Below, piece after piece: positions 52,288 through 60,600 of a stretch of 64,000 bases of DNA; positions within the stretch are counted from its first letter, which is position 1, and the number at the start of each line of letters is the position of its first letter. This stretch comes from Flavobacteriales bacterium UBA1494 (lineage in GTDB: Bacteria; Bacteroidota; Bacteroidia; Flavobacteriales_E; Vicingaceae), in NCBI GenBank assembly GCA_905182175.1, contig CAJJAT010000001.1, positions 152,492 through 216,491 of the forward strand. The letters run 5' to 3'. The position numbers and the translations under genes are program-made. The notes under the pieces are model-generated. The model ran no database searches and was not told where the DNA came from. It saw only the letters and a list, made by a program, of their open reading frames with translations.

Positions 52288-54234
52288 ATGAAAACTCAAA
52301 ACCTTAGTCAAAAATTAATAAGTGCTCACCTAATTTCAGGAGAGATGAATCCGGGAAACGAAATTGCATTAAAAATAGATCAAGTGCTGTTACAAGACGC
52401 CACAGGAACTTTAGTAATGCTAGAATTGGAAGCATTTAATTTAAAAAAGAATAAAGCAGCCATAGCAGTTCAATATGTGGACCACAATCTGCTTCAAACG
52501 GATTATAAGAACATGGATGATCACATATTTCTCCAGTCAGCCGCTGCTCGATTCGGATTTTGGTTCAGTAAATCCGGCAACGGAATTAGTCATGTTGTGC
52601 ATATGGAACGCTTTGGCAAACCTGGACAAACCCTATTGGGGTCTGACAGTCATACTCCTGCAGGAGGTGGTATTGGGATGCTCGCTATGGGTACAGGTGG
52701 ATTAGATGTAGCTCTGGCTTCTGCAGGGGAGCCTTATTACATTAAAATGCCAAAAGTTATGGGCATCAATCTCACAGGAAGTCTGCCCGATTGGGTAAGT
52801 GCTAAAGATATCGTTTTAGAAATGCTTCGAAGGTATGATGTAACAGGAGGGCGAGGATATATATTAGAATATTATGGCGAGGGCTTGAAATGCTTGAGTG
52901 CTTGGGACCGTCATGTTATAACAAATATGGGTACGGAGTTAGGTGCGACTTCCTCCGTTTTTCCTTCCGATGAAATCACTCATGAATTCCTACGAAGAGA
53001 AGGAAGAGAAAATGACTGGATTCCGTTGGAAGCAGATGAAGGATCATCCTACGACCATTACGAAGAAATAAATTTATCTGAGTTAGAACCTTTGATTGCA
53101 CTTCCCAGCAGTCCAGGAAAAGTGGTTCCGGTAAGAGAAGTTAGCGGATTAAAAGTAGCCCAAGTTGTTATTGGCTCTTCTGCCAATCCAGGACTGCGTG
53201 ATTTTTGGATTGTATCTCAAATTGTAAAAGGAAATTTGATGTCTCCCCATATTTCATTCGATGTTAACCCCTCTTCCCGTCAGGTATTAGAAAATTTAAT
53301 GGAAATGAAAGCTCTAGGGCCACTGATTGCCGTGGGTGCAAGACTTCATCAATCCGGTTGCATGGGATGTATTGGTATGGGGCAGGCTCCTGCAACCAAT
53401 ACGATTAGTCTCCGAACAATGCCTCGAAATTTTCCCGGACGTTCCGGAACACTCGAAGATCAGGTCTATCTATGTAGTCCAGAAACCGCTGCTGCCGCTG
53501 CGCTAATGGGCGAAATTACTGACCCAAGAGAACTTGAAACACTCAAGAATATTTCATATCCTAAATGGGAAGAACCAACCCACATTAAGGTAAATAACGA
53601 TATGTTAATTGCTCCTAGTGGAGTATCAACTGAATTAATTAAAGGACCAAACATTAAAACACTTCCCGACTTTGAGGAGCTTCCCAATGAAATGGAAATT
53701 CCTGTTTTATTAAAAATGGATGACAATATTTCAACCGATGGAATACTGAAAGCAGGGGCCGATGTGCTGCCTTTACGTTCAAATATTCCAGAAATAAGCA
53801 AGTATGCTTATTATGCCATTGATCAGAGCTTCTATGACCGTGCCATTGAAAATGAAAAAAACTATAAAGGCTTTTGCGTTGTAGCAGGAGAAAATTATGC
53901 CCAGGGGTCAAGTAGAGAACATGCCGCTTTAGCTCCCAAGTATTTGGGGCAAAAATTTGCAATCGCTAAATCCTATGCCCGCATTGGCTGGCAAAACCTA
54001 ATTAATTTTGGAATTGTTCCTTTTGAGTTTAAAAACACAAGCGATTGGGACAAACTTGAACAAGGAGATGTTCTACGAATAGAAAACATTCGCGAGACGA
54101 TAAAAAATAAAGATTCAATAACGGCCACTGTAATCGGGAAAGCAATAAAAATTCAGCTATCATTTAACATCAGCAGCAGGCAAATTGAAATCATCTTAAA
54201 AGGTGGTATTATTAATTATATAAGACAACGATAA
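52288..54234 (+). CDS. Aconitate hydratase, Aquifex/TIGR01342-like type
   Basis: A 648-residue Fe-S isomerase of the citrate cycle (citrate to isocitrate). Landmarks: QDATGTLVMLELEAF, VQYVDHNLLQTDYKNMDDH, GQTLLGSDSHTPAGGGIGML, HQSGCMGCIGMGQAPATNTI with two of the cluster cysteines, and the swivel domain with CVVAGENYAQGSSREHAALA. The first cluster Cys, normally in a GSCTN-type motif, is replaced here by Ser in VVIGSSANPGLRDF. This may be a feature of the subfamily; if not, activity would be affected. The gene is intact in a decayed zone, so selection is keeping it. ATG 52288 follows the LamG-type pseudogene after about 120 bases. Confidence 0.85.
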   Translation: MKTQNLSQKLISAHLISGEMNPGNEIALKIDQVLLQDATGTLVMLELEAFNLKKNKAAIAVQYVDHNLLQTDYKNMDDHIFLQSAAARFGFWFSKSGNGISHVVHMERFGKPGQTLLGSDSHTPAGGGIGMLAMGTGGLDVALASAGEPYYIKMPKVMGINLTGSLPDWVSAKDIVLEMLRRYDVTGGRGYILEYYGEGLKCLSAWDRHVITNMGTELGATSSVFPSDEITHEFLRREGRENDWIPLEADEGSSYDHYEEINLSELEPLIALPSSPGKVVPVREVSGLKVAQVVIGSSANPGLRDFWIVSQIVKGNLMSPHISFDVNPSSRQVLENLMEMKALGPLIAVGARLHQSGCMGCIGMGQAPATNTISLRTMPRNFPGRSGTLEDQVYLCSPETAAAAALMGEITDPRELETLKNISYPKWEEPTHIKVNNDMLIAPSGVSTELIKGPNIKTLPDFEELPNEMEIPVLLKMDDNISTDGILKAGADVLPLRSNIPEISKYAYYAIDQSFYDRAIENEKNYKGFCVVAGENYAQGSSREHAALAPKYLGQKFAIAKSYARIGWQNLINFGIVPFEFKNTSDWDKLEQGDVLRIENIRETIKNKDSITATVIGKAIKIQLSFNISSRQIEIILKGGIINYIRQR

Positions 54235-54327
54235 TTTGAAGTTTTCAGGCTACCTGTTAACAAAGAAGTGTAGAGCCAACCCTACAAAACAGTGAATAAT
54301 TAATGGAAATAAATTTAAAAACCCAAC
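54235..54327. other. Short gap downstream of aconitase
   Basis: About 90 bases without a gene; a perfect inverted repeat follows. Confidence 0.35.
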
Positions 54328-54358
54328 ACTTTAGCACTTAATAAGTAAGTGCTAAAGT
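54328..54358. repeat. Perfect 13-bp inverted repeat
   Basis: ACTTTAGCACTTA (54328-54340) and TAAGTGCTAAAGT (54346-54358) pair perfectly around the loop ATAAG, about 95 bases past the aconitase stop. There is no T-tract, so a terminator is uncertain; a protein-binding site or mobile-element end is possible. Confidence 0.8.
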
Positions 54359-54569
54359 AAAAATTAAGTCTATCAAAGTAATGTAATAACCACTAAAAAT
54401 ACGTTAGAAATAATAAAAAATTAGTTGAAATTATTTAGGATACTTTCAGAAAATGAGATTAATTTATTTGAAAGCGCAGCAGTTCTTAAAACGTTAGAAC
54501 AGTCGGTTATTTTCAAAGATAGAATAACTCTCTTACTCATTTAATCACTATTTCAATAGTCCAACTATA
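54359..54569. other. Gene-free stretch
   Basis: About 210 bases, no gene seen. The barrel pseudogene's lost start probably lies near its end. Confidence 0.35.
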
Positions 54570-55202
54570 CGTTTCTCCCTCTTTTTACTCCTTAGCCTTT
54601 TCTTCATCACATCCACGCTCAAAGCTCAAATCCCTATGGAGGTGATGGTTGGTGATAAGCAAATTTCTCATGACTTCTTTTCTTCAAAGTCCTGGATATA
54701 AAGAAGCGTTACAGTGTTTTTACCAAAGGACGTTTTACAGTAAACCACGAAAATAAGGTGCTGAATACGAACTCTCTAGAAACCTACCTAACCCAAAATG
54801 TAACCGAAAATTCGGGCGTTTCCATCGGTGGGGCATGTAATATTAAAGAATTTAATCCCCAGTGCCCGTCTCTTATACCCATTTGAGCGAAGACCAGCGA
54901 TTGCTGATAGACCTTTTCCAAGCTGGTTGCTAGGAGAAACGACTTCCTATGAATTCAGTGGTATTGTGATGTATCTGCCCAAAATTTCTGAGAAATGGTC
55001 TACCTTCCATCAACTTCTCTTTGCCACAAACCTAACTACCCGTAATTTGTCTCACAGCTATAGCTTTCAATAGAAACGGGTAGGTCTTGATTACAAACAG
55101 ACGATCCAATTTGGATTGGGAAGTGACTTTAACTTTATAGGCGAAGGTGAGGGCTGTCACTACTCCCGAAATATTGGCATTTTTGTGAGGGTAACGCCCT
55201 AA
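54570..55202 (+). pseudogene. Outer-membrane beta-barrel protein, multiply broken
   Basis: One frame from 54570 reads a signal peptide RFSLFLLLSLFFITSTLKAQ then IPMEVMVGDKQISHDFF; after a shift the sequence continues KKRYSVFTKGRFTVNHENK and TQNVTENSGVSIGGACN, then in another frame PSWLLGETTSYEFSGIVMYL and FATNLTTRNLSHSYSFQ, a TAG at 55072, and KRVGLDYKQTIQFGLGSDFN then FIGEGEGCHYSRNIGIFVRV to the stop at 55200. These are alternating amphipathic strands of an outer-membrane protein of about 210 residues. At least three frameshifts and one nonsense codon; no start codon is left in frame. Confidence 0.75.
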
Positions 55203-55527
55203 AATTATTCGTTAACATATTTGCATCTATCGTTCTTCGGTCCCGCGAATCCTCCGAAAGTTAAATAACCTATAGCATCATTTTGGAAAGAGCCTTCAGT
55301 ATGCTCGATTTGATTCGTATTTAGGCTAAATTCGATTATCCATCCTATAAAATTGCAGCATTAAAAAAATCCAATACACCAAACGAGTCTTTGTATGGCT
55401 AATGTTTGTTGTCCTTCATTTCCCAACTTTCTGCATTTTTTAATTTCTGAGAATAGCAATTCAGTGAAGAGTTTAAAACAATAGCCAACGCAGCGTATTT
55501 TTAAATTAGATTATTCTATTTCCGTGG
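55203..55527. other. Gap between two pseudogenes
   Basis: About 325 bases with stops in all frames. Debris of a gene on either strand is possible but nothing can be named. Confidence 0.35.
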
Positions 55528-55862
55528 TTACCTCAATCTTTTTCTGTTATCCACTCTTAAATCAGTTGAAAGCAAAACAATCTTTCCTCTATCATTTGCA
55601 ACACCCAAAATCAAAGATTCGGAGAAAAAGTCAGCAATTTACTTGGGTATAAAATGACCAACAGCCACAATTTGACGGCCGACTAAATCTTGCTTAGAAT
55701 AGTGATGTGTAATTTGAGCTGAAGAATTCTTAATTCCTAATACAGGGCCAAAATCAATTTTGATTTGCCACGATGGTTTATGAGCTTTTGGGAACTCATT
55801 TACTTCGACAAAGGTTCCGGTGCAGATGTCTACTTTTTCAAAATCTTCCCAGCTAATAATAA
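55528..55862 (-). pseudogene. csaA: tRNA-binding protein CsaA with an in-frame stop and lost start
   Basis: On the minus strand one frame reads ISWEDFEKVDICTGTFVEVN then EFPKAHKPSWQIKIDFGPVL, GIKNSSAQITHHYSKQDLVG and RQIVAVGHFIPK, then TAA at 55641-55639, then IADFFSESLILGVANDRG and the stop after DNRKRLR. This is the full EMAP/tRNA-binding domain of CsaA, about 110 residues. The family normally has Gln at the stop position (PKQIA), so CAA became TAA. No ATG, GTG or TTG precedes the conserved start. CsaA-like proteins bind tRNA and have been linked to protein export. Confidence 0.85.
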
Positions 55863-55947
55863 GGTGAAAGGGTCAAATTAGTTTTTAATTGTTAATCCAT
55901 TTTATGGTTGATTGATTTCCTGATTAAAAAACTGAACCACTCACTTT
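55863..55947. other. Short gap
   Basis: About 85 bases between the csaA pseudogene and the DinB gene; no feature seen. Confidence 0.3.
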
Positions 55948-56451
55948 CTAAAGATACTTCTTATCTAGTACCCAAACGTGGTGCAATTCATGGCCAATTA
56001 AGATATGCAATACTTGAACTACCTTCATTTCCAAGCCATTTGCATTACCCACCTTCAATAGCATGTCTTCAGAAAAGCTTTTAAAAAGAGAGATGGTAGA
56101 CGCTCTTACCAATTTCATTTCCTCTAATAAACTTTTTAAAGTCCTGCTGTTTGCCTGGCAGTTGGCTGCATATTCGTTGTGATCGTAGCCTGGAAGTTTT
56201 CCCGCTTCTCCCCTAGCAAAAGCCAATGCTCTAAAGCAGAAAATTCGTTCGGTATCTATTAGATGCTGCACAACTTCTTTTATACTCCACTTGCCTTCCG
56301 CATAGCCTTTATCTGCTTGATTATCGGAAACCATAGCCAACGTTTTAATGGTGTTCTTTAAGTTTATAGTTAGTAATTCAAAAGGGTCTTTGTCCTCTGG
56401 AATTTTCTCTATGTACTGCTGATAAAATTCTGGGTAGCCGGATGAATTCAT
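55948..56451 (-). CDS. DinB-family (DinB_2) metal-binding protein
   Basis: A 167-residue four-helix-bundle protein of the DinB/YfiT superfamily. The three metal-binding His are visible: one in WSIKEVVQHLIDTERIFCFR, two in LIGHELHHVWVLDKKYL near the C-terminus. The conserved start KWSIKEVVQHLIDTE and GYDHNEYAANCQ are typical. Members transfer or use small thiols such as bacillithiol, or have unknown roles. In this organism bacillithiol is probably made (bshB1 at 31 kb), so a bacillithiol-transferase activity is possible but not shown. It stands alone. Confidence 0.88.
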   Translation of the reverse strand: MNSSGYPEFYQQYIEKIPEDKDPFELLTINLKNTIKTLAMVSDNQADKGYAEGKWSIKEVVQHLIDTERIFCFRALAFARGEAGKLPGYDHNEYAANCQANSRTLKSLLEEMKLVRASTISLFKSFSEDMLLKVGNANGLEMKVVQVLHILIGHELHHVWVLDKKYL

Positions 56452-56529
56452 ATTAAATTGAAAGGTTAAAATTGAAATAATAAAGATAGCTAAATCTTTC
56501 TTTTTTAGAACTTGGTTATACGTTAAATC
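56452..56529. other. Short gap before a gene fragment
   Basis: About 80 AT-rich bases upstream of the DinB gene; may contain its promoter, but no clear box is seen. Confidence 0.3.
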
Positions 56530-56690
56530 TTAGCCACCAATCTTAACCTCTTCGTCCAAAAACTTAGGGACTTTTCCTGTCAATAAATCTATAAACAACT
56601 TTACTCGAGCTAAATATTCTCGCAATTGAACCTTAAGTCTAAATTGAAAAGGAACATCTTTCGCATTGCAATCAACTACAACAATTCACT
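56530..56690 (-). pseudogene. C-terminal fragment of an unrecognised gene
   Basis: On the minus strand one frame reads IVVVDCNAKDVPFQFRLKVQ then LREYLARVKLFIDLLTGKVP and KFLDEEVKIGG before TAA at 56532-56530. It is preceded by an in-frame TGA at about 56691. The composition and the strong helix look like real protein, so I take it as the tail of a lost gene. Family not recognised. Confidence 0.45.
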
Positions 56691-56772
56691 GTTGATCATG
56701 TAAATAGCTATAAATTTAAGCATAAACCTTTTGAGAAATAACGATAAAACTCGCAAGTCCAATTACTTCATC

Positions 56773-56896
56773 ACTCTAGACATTTCCCATTTTATCGTTC
56801 TAGGCATTTCCAATTCTATAAACTCTAGGCATTTCCAATTTCACCCATTCTAGGCATTCTAAACTTCACCATTCCCAGCATTTCCAATTTCATCCC
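56773..56896. repeat. Five-copy 25-bp tandem repeat
   Basis: Imperfect units begin at 56773, 56798, 56823, 56848 and 56872 with the core TTCTAGGCATTTCCAATT. Period 25, 25, 25 and 24. The fifth unit runs into the stop codon and last codons of the RDD gene, so the repeat starts inside that gene's 3' end. Confidence 0.9.
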
Positions 56897-57711
56897 CCAA
56901 AATCCTTCTCTTGCGCCAAATGATTGTAATCGTTTAACAAGGTTTTTAAGAAAACCAACGGCAGCATTTCCGTTTCAACATCTAGTATTTTTTTTGCTTT
57001 TTCGGCTAGTGGAACTACTTGTTTGTGATTGCCTTTATTAGCTTGCTCAACGATATTTTTAATAATGTAAATGTCTTTATCTCGAAGTTTTAAAACTTGC
57101 TTAAAAACCGGCTGGTAGTCTTCAATTTTAGATTTCAGAAGCGTTTCATTTAAACTTACTCTGCTCTTATCGTGCACCACAATCGTACCTGCGGCGAAGT
57201 CGCCCAAGCGTTGATTGTTTGGCGTAACTAAAATTGAAATTACACCCACGATAGGAAGTGGTAAACTCATAAAAACTCCCATTGAGGTTAAAAAATCACT
57301 ACTTGTAGTTACGGTTTCAACCAATGCGGAAAAGATTAAAATGATGAATCCAATTTTTATATCAATCATTCGCAACAACCACCTCAGCACAATTTCAGTT
57401 AAAGAAGCCGGTTTACCCTCCATGTTGGTTACCCGAATCTTTAAAAGTGCTTTACCCAAGGTTCTTCCGTTTAAGAAGTATTCCAACAAAGGGTAATATA
57501 AAATTATAGGCAGAAACGTTAAGATGATTAAGGAAGTGTTGCCCGGAGTGGAATACTCATCGTACATACTTAAGTCGCGGGTAAAATAAATTGCTAAAAA
57601 AATGTATACCCCATAAACAAACGTATCAATGGCTCCAGCGCCTAAACGCTGACCAATTGACGCTAGTTTATAATCTAAAACGACATTTTGAGCTGTTTGT
57701 ATCTTGATAAT
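56890..57711 (-). CDS. RDD-family membrane protein, probably with an ATT start
   Basis: RDD-domain protein with four or so membrane helices. The first ATG at 57567 would drop the RDD motif itself, which is encoded in frame upstream: KIQTAQNVVLDYKLASIGQR then LGAGAIDTFVYGVYIFLAIY, the Arg and first Asp region. The frame is closed by TAA at 57732-57730 and holds no ATG, GTG or TTG between, so the start is most likely ATT 57711 (I-I-K-I-Q, where homologues begin M-x-x-I-K-I-Q), or the start codon has been mutated. The C-terminal 90 residues are soluble and helical. It is divergent from the SpoIIM gene, 41 bases away, as in other Bacteroidota RDD/MoxR clusters. If ATT works only weakly, expression is low. 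Confidence 0.8.
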   Translation of the reverse strand: MIKIQTAQNVVLDYKLASIGQRLGAGAIDTFVYGVYIFLAIYFTRDLSMYDEYSTPGNTSLIILTFLPIILYYPLLEYFLNGRTLGKALLKIRVTNMEGKPASLTEIVLRWLLRMIDIKIGFIILIFSALVETVTTSSDFLTSMGVFMSLPLPIVGVISILVTPNNQRLGDFAAGTIVVHDKSRVSLNETLLKSKIEDYQPVFKQVLKLRDKDIYIIKNIVEQANKGNHKQVVPLAEKAKKILDVETEMLPLVFLKTLLNDYNHLAQEKDFGG

Positions 57712-57752
57712 TAAAATTTTGAAGGTAATTTAGAGCAAAAGTAATCAACTAT

Positions 57753-58715
57753 ATGAGAGAAGCTTCTTACCTAGCTAAAAACGAAGAAAAGTGGCGTAAA
57801 GTTGAAGCTCTATTAGATAAAAATCAGATTACTTCTACTGAAGAATCATCCAACTTATTTATTGAGTTAACCGATGATCTAAGTTACGCCCAAACTCATT
57901 ATCCAGGTTCCCCTACAACAGAGTATCTGAACCAATTGGCCATTGGTATTTTCAAACGAATTAATAAAAACAGGAAAAGTAGAGAAAACAGCTTCTTAAA
58001 GTTTTGGAGGTATGAGGTACCCATGGCCGTACTTAGAAATCACAAAGCATTATTATTTAGCTTTTTGTTTTTTACCTTTTTTGTTTTACTCGGGGCTTTT
58101 TCTACGCATTACGACGAAGAGTACCCCCGTTATGTGCTGGGTGACAACTATGTAGAAACTACTCTAAAAAACATTAAGGACGGCGACCCCATGGGCATTT
58201 ACAAAAGCAGTGGACAAGAAAATATGTTTTGGGGAATTACACTTAACAACCTCCGAGTTTCCGCCATGACCTTTGTTGCAGGAATTTTTGTGTGTTTTGG
58301 TACGTGTTATTTTCTATTTAAAAACGCCATTATGCTGGGTTGTTTTCAGTACTTTTTTGTCACCAAGGGATTATTTATAGATTCATTTTTAGCCATTTGG
58401 ATTCATGGCACTGTTGAAATTTCGTGCATTATAATTGCCGGTGCTGCCGGAATTGCGCTAGGTCGAAGTTTTATGTTTCCAGGTACTTTAAGCCGCAAAG
58501 ATTCATTTATTAGAGGTGCGAGGGATTCTGTACTCATCTTCCTAAGCATTGTGCCGCTCATAATTTTAGCCGGGTTTTTAGAAAGCTTTGTTACTCGTTT
58601 AACTGAGGTACCAACCCTGTTTCGAATGTTTATTATACTTGGCAGTTTAACAGTGATTTTATTCTACTACGTTTATTACCCTCGTCAACTTAAAAAGCAG
58701 CTCCCCCTTGCATAA
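57753..58715 (+). CDS. Stage II sporulation protein M (SpoIIM)-family membrane protein
   Basis: A 320-residue protein with a soluble N-terminal part (1-105) and a membrane part of five or six helices. The family pattern is visible in VPMAVLRNHKALLFSFLFF, NNLRVSAMTFVAGIFVCFGT, the motif IWIHGTVEISCIIIAGAAGI, and FIRGARDSVLIFLSIVPLI. In Bacteroidota it is part of the RDD/DUF4129/DUF4350/MoxR/DUF58 cluster and has nothing to do with sporulation; it may act with MoxR in assembly or turnover of envelope complexes. It overlaps the next gene by eight bases. Confidence 0.9.
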   Translation: MREASYLAKNEEKWRKVEALLDKNQITSTEESSNLFIELTDDLSYAQTHYPGSPTTEYLNQLAIGIFKRINKNRKSRENSFLKFWRYEVPMAVLRNHKALLFSFLFFTFFVLLGAFSTHYDEEYPRYVLGDNYVETTLKNIKDGDPMGIYKSSGQENMFWGITLNNLRVSAMTFVAGIFVCFGTCYFLFKNAIMLGCFQYFFVTKGLFIDSFLAIWIHGTVEISCIIIAGAAGIALGRSFMFPGTLSRKDSFIRGARDSVLIFLSIVPLIILAGFLESFVTRLTEVPTLFRMFIILGSLTVILFYYVYYPRQLKKQLPLA

Positions 58716-59370
58716 ACTATTGTTTTTCCTTCTTCTTTTAAGCGGCACAATGCTACAGGCTCAGGATTCTACTGTCGTGAGAAGCTTTGATTCTGAAAAA
58801 CTTGAAGAATATTCCAACAACAAACAATACCAATACAACACAGAGGATGAGTCGGTAAACAAACCAAACGTATTTCTGCGCACCTTAGGAAGTACACTAA
58901 AAGCATTAGGTAATTTTTTAACAACAAAGACGGGTGTTGCCGCGCTAGTAATTCTGCTGCTATCAGGAATTTTATTTGGCTTTCGGAAGTCTATTTTCAA
59001 GAACAAATCTAAAACAGTTAACGCTCCTACTTACCTGCCCAATGTTGTAAAAAAAGCGGGTATAGATCATAAAAAACTTCGTTCAGAAATTGAGGCAGCT
59101 GAAAAGTCAGGCGACTATCGTTTAGCGATTCGAAATTTGTACGTTTTAGTTATTCTATCCTTAGCAGATCAAAAACTGATTCAACTAAATCAAAACAAAA
59201 CCAATTCTGAGTACAGAAGAGAATTACCAAAAAAACTACAACCTAAGTTCAAACGCCTTACGACCATATTCGATTACGTTTGGTACGGAGAATATACAGC
59301 AACAGCAGAACTTTTAAAACAAGCCAAACAGTATGCTAACTTTTTAAATCAAGACAAAGATGTGGCGTAA
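58708..59370 (+). CDS. DUF4129-like membrane protein
   Basis: A 220-residue protein with an N-terminal signal (LLFFLLLLSGTMLQAQ), a soluble segment, a helix (VAALVILLLSGILFGF), and a cytoplasmic tail LRSEIEAAEKSGDYRLAIRN then LYVLVILSLADQKLIQLNQN, the DUF4129 region. The start is TTG 58708, overlapping the SpoIIM stop; no better codon lies nearby. DUF4129 proteins are typical partners of MoxR/DUF58 operons. Confidence 0.82.
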   Translation: MHKLLFFLLLLSGTMLQAQDSTVVRSFDSEKLEEYSNNKQYQYNTEDESVNKPNVFLRTLGSTLKALGNFLTTKTGVAALVILLLSGILFGFRKSIFKNKSKTVNAPTYLPNVVKKAGIDHKKLRSEIEAAEKSGDYRLAIRNLYVLVILSLADQKLIQLNQNKTNSEYRRELPKKLQPKFKRLTTIFDYVWYGEYTATAELLKQAKQYANFLNQDKDVA

Positions 59371-60598
59371 AATAATTGTCGGAGCGGTAGTTCTGTTTTT
59401 CATTGTGCTAACATATTCTGTCATAAGTTTTGCTAGCCAAGGACGTCCACAAAATTGGGAATACAGCTTCAATGAATACGCTACCACTCCATTTAGCACA
59501 AGAATATTTTTTAAAGAACTGCCTAATTTCTTTCCTAAAAAGTCTGTAACGAAGCTTGATCAGGATGAAATCTACAACGTATTCTGGTCCAACCCAGTTA
59601 TTGATGCATTAAACGGTGACTCGCTATTAAACTTCGAACCTGTGGCTAGTTTTAGTGATGAGGACTATTCTAGCAAGAATAATTACGTTTCTGTCAGTTA
59701 TACATTTGAATCAAATTTCGATGGCATAGATGGATTAATCAATCACGTTTACCAAGGCGGCCATGTTCAAATACATGCATTTAACTTCAATTACCAATTA
59801 TTGGAGCGTTTAGAAATTGACATTGGAGTAATAAATGGTTCCGCTGACGCTACACCAAACCTAGCCACGCAAAAAGTTATGTGGAAAGGAGACTCATTCG
59901 ACCTGCGACAAACAAGAACAGAAGAGTACTTTCTGAAATATCCTTCCACAATAGACACCATAGTAATTAACGATTCAGGAAGAGTGATGGGAATTAAAGC
60001 GAAAATTGGGCACGGAAGCATTTCCTTGTTTACTATGCCTCACATTTTTACCAATTATGATTTACTATATGTGGATCAAGGTTTTGCTGAAGCAGTAATT
60101 AGTGATTTACCTGTAGAAGATACCTACTGGAGTAAAGATTTGAATCAATACCAAAAGAAAGAGAAAGGGCTTTTGTATTTTATATTTAGTCACTCCACCT
60201 TAAAATGGGGTTATTTCATTTTACTTTTTTCTGTTTTGGCATTCTTTTTACTGAATTTGCAGCGGAAACAAAAAGCGATACCACTGCTTTCTACCCCTAA
60301 AAATTTAAGCCTTTCGTTTCTGCAAACCATTAGTGATTTGCATTTTGCCCAGTTAGACTATCATTCCATTCTGCGAAAGAAAATGAATTTCTTAAAAAGC
60401 AAGATTAAAACAGACTATCATTTACTTCAAAAAAAGGTAGATGATGGTTATATTCAACAATTGGCAAAAAGGAGTAAAATCCAAGAAAAATCAATTCGTC
60501 GACTTTTTAAATTATACAACGAAACAATTCGTCGTAAAGCTATTACAAAAGCCGAATTTGAAAGCCTTTGCCACTTATTTCAACTATTTAAAAAATAA
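59360..60598 (+). CDS. DUF4350-domain membrane protein
   Basis: A 412-residue protein. An N-terminal helix (IIVGAVVLFFIVLTYSVIS) is followed by a periplasmic domain with the DUF4350 features (YATTPFSTRIFFKELPNFFP, DGLINHVYQGGHVQIHAFNF, GHGSISLFTMPHIFTNYDLL), then a second helix (LKWGYFILLFSVLAFFLLNL) and a long cytoplasmic helical tail. The domain is glutamine-amidotransferase-like in related proteins. It overlaps the DUF4129 gene by 11 bases and is three bases from moxR. Confidence 0.85.
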   Translation: MWRKIIVGAVVLFFIVLTYSVISFASQGRPQNWEYSFNEYATTPFSTRIFFKELPNFFPKKSVTKLDQDEIYNVFWSNPVIDALNGDSLLNFEPVASFSDEDYSSKNNYVSVSYTFESNFDGIDGLINHVYQGGHVQIHAFNFNYQLLERLEIDIGVINGSADATPNLATQKVMWKGDSFDLRQTRTEEYFLKYPSTIDTIVINDSGRVMGIKAKIGHGSISLFTMPHIFTNYDLLYVDQGFAEAVISDLPVEDTYWSKDLNQYQKKEKGLLYFIFSHSTLKWGYFILLFSVLAFFLLNLQRKQKAIPLLSTPKNLSLSFLQTISDLHFAQLDYHSILRKKMNFLKSKIKTDYHLLQKKVDDGYIQQLAKRSKIQEKSIRRLFKLYNETIRRKAITKAEFESLCHLFQLFKK

Positions 60599-60600
60599 AA

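Noticed and set aside
57215..57496. Plus-strand frame inside the RDD gene
   Set aside because: Antisense shadow of a protein with clear membrane helices on the minus strand.
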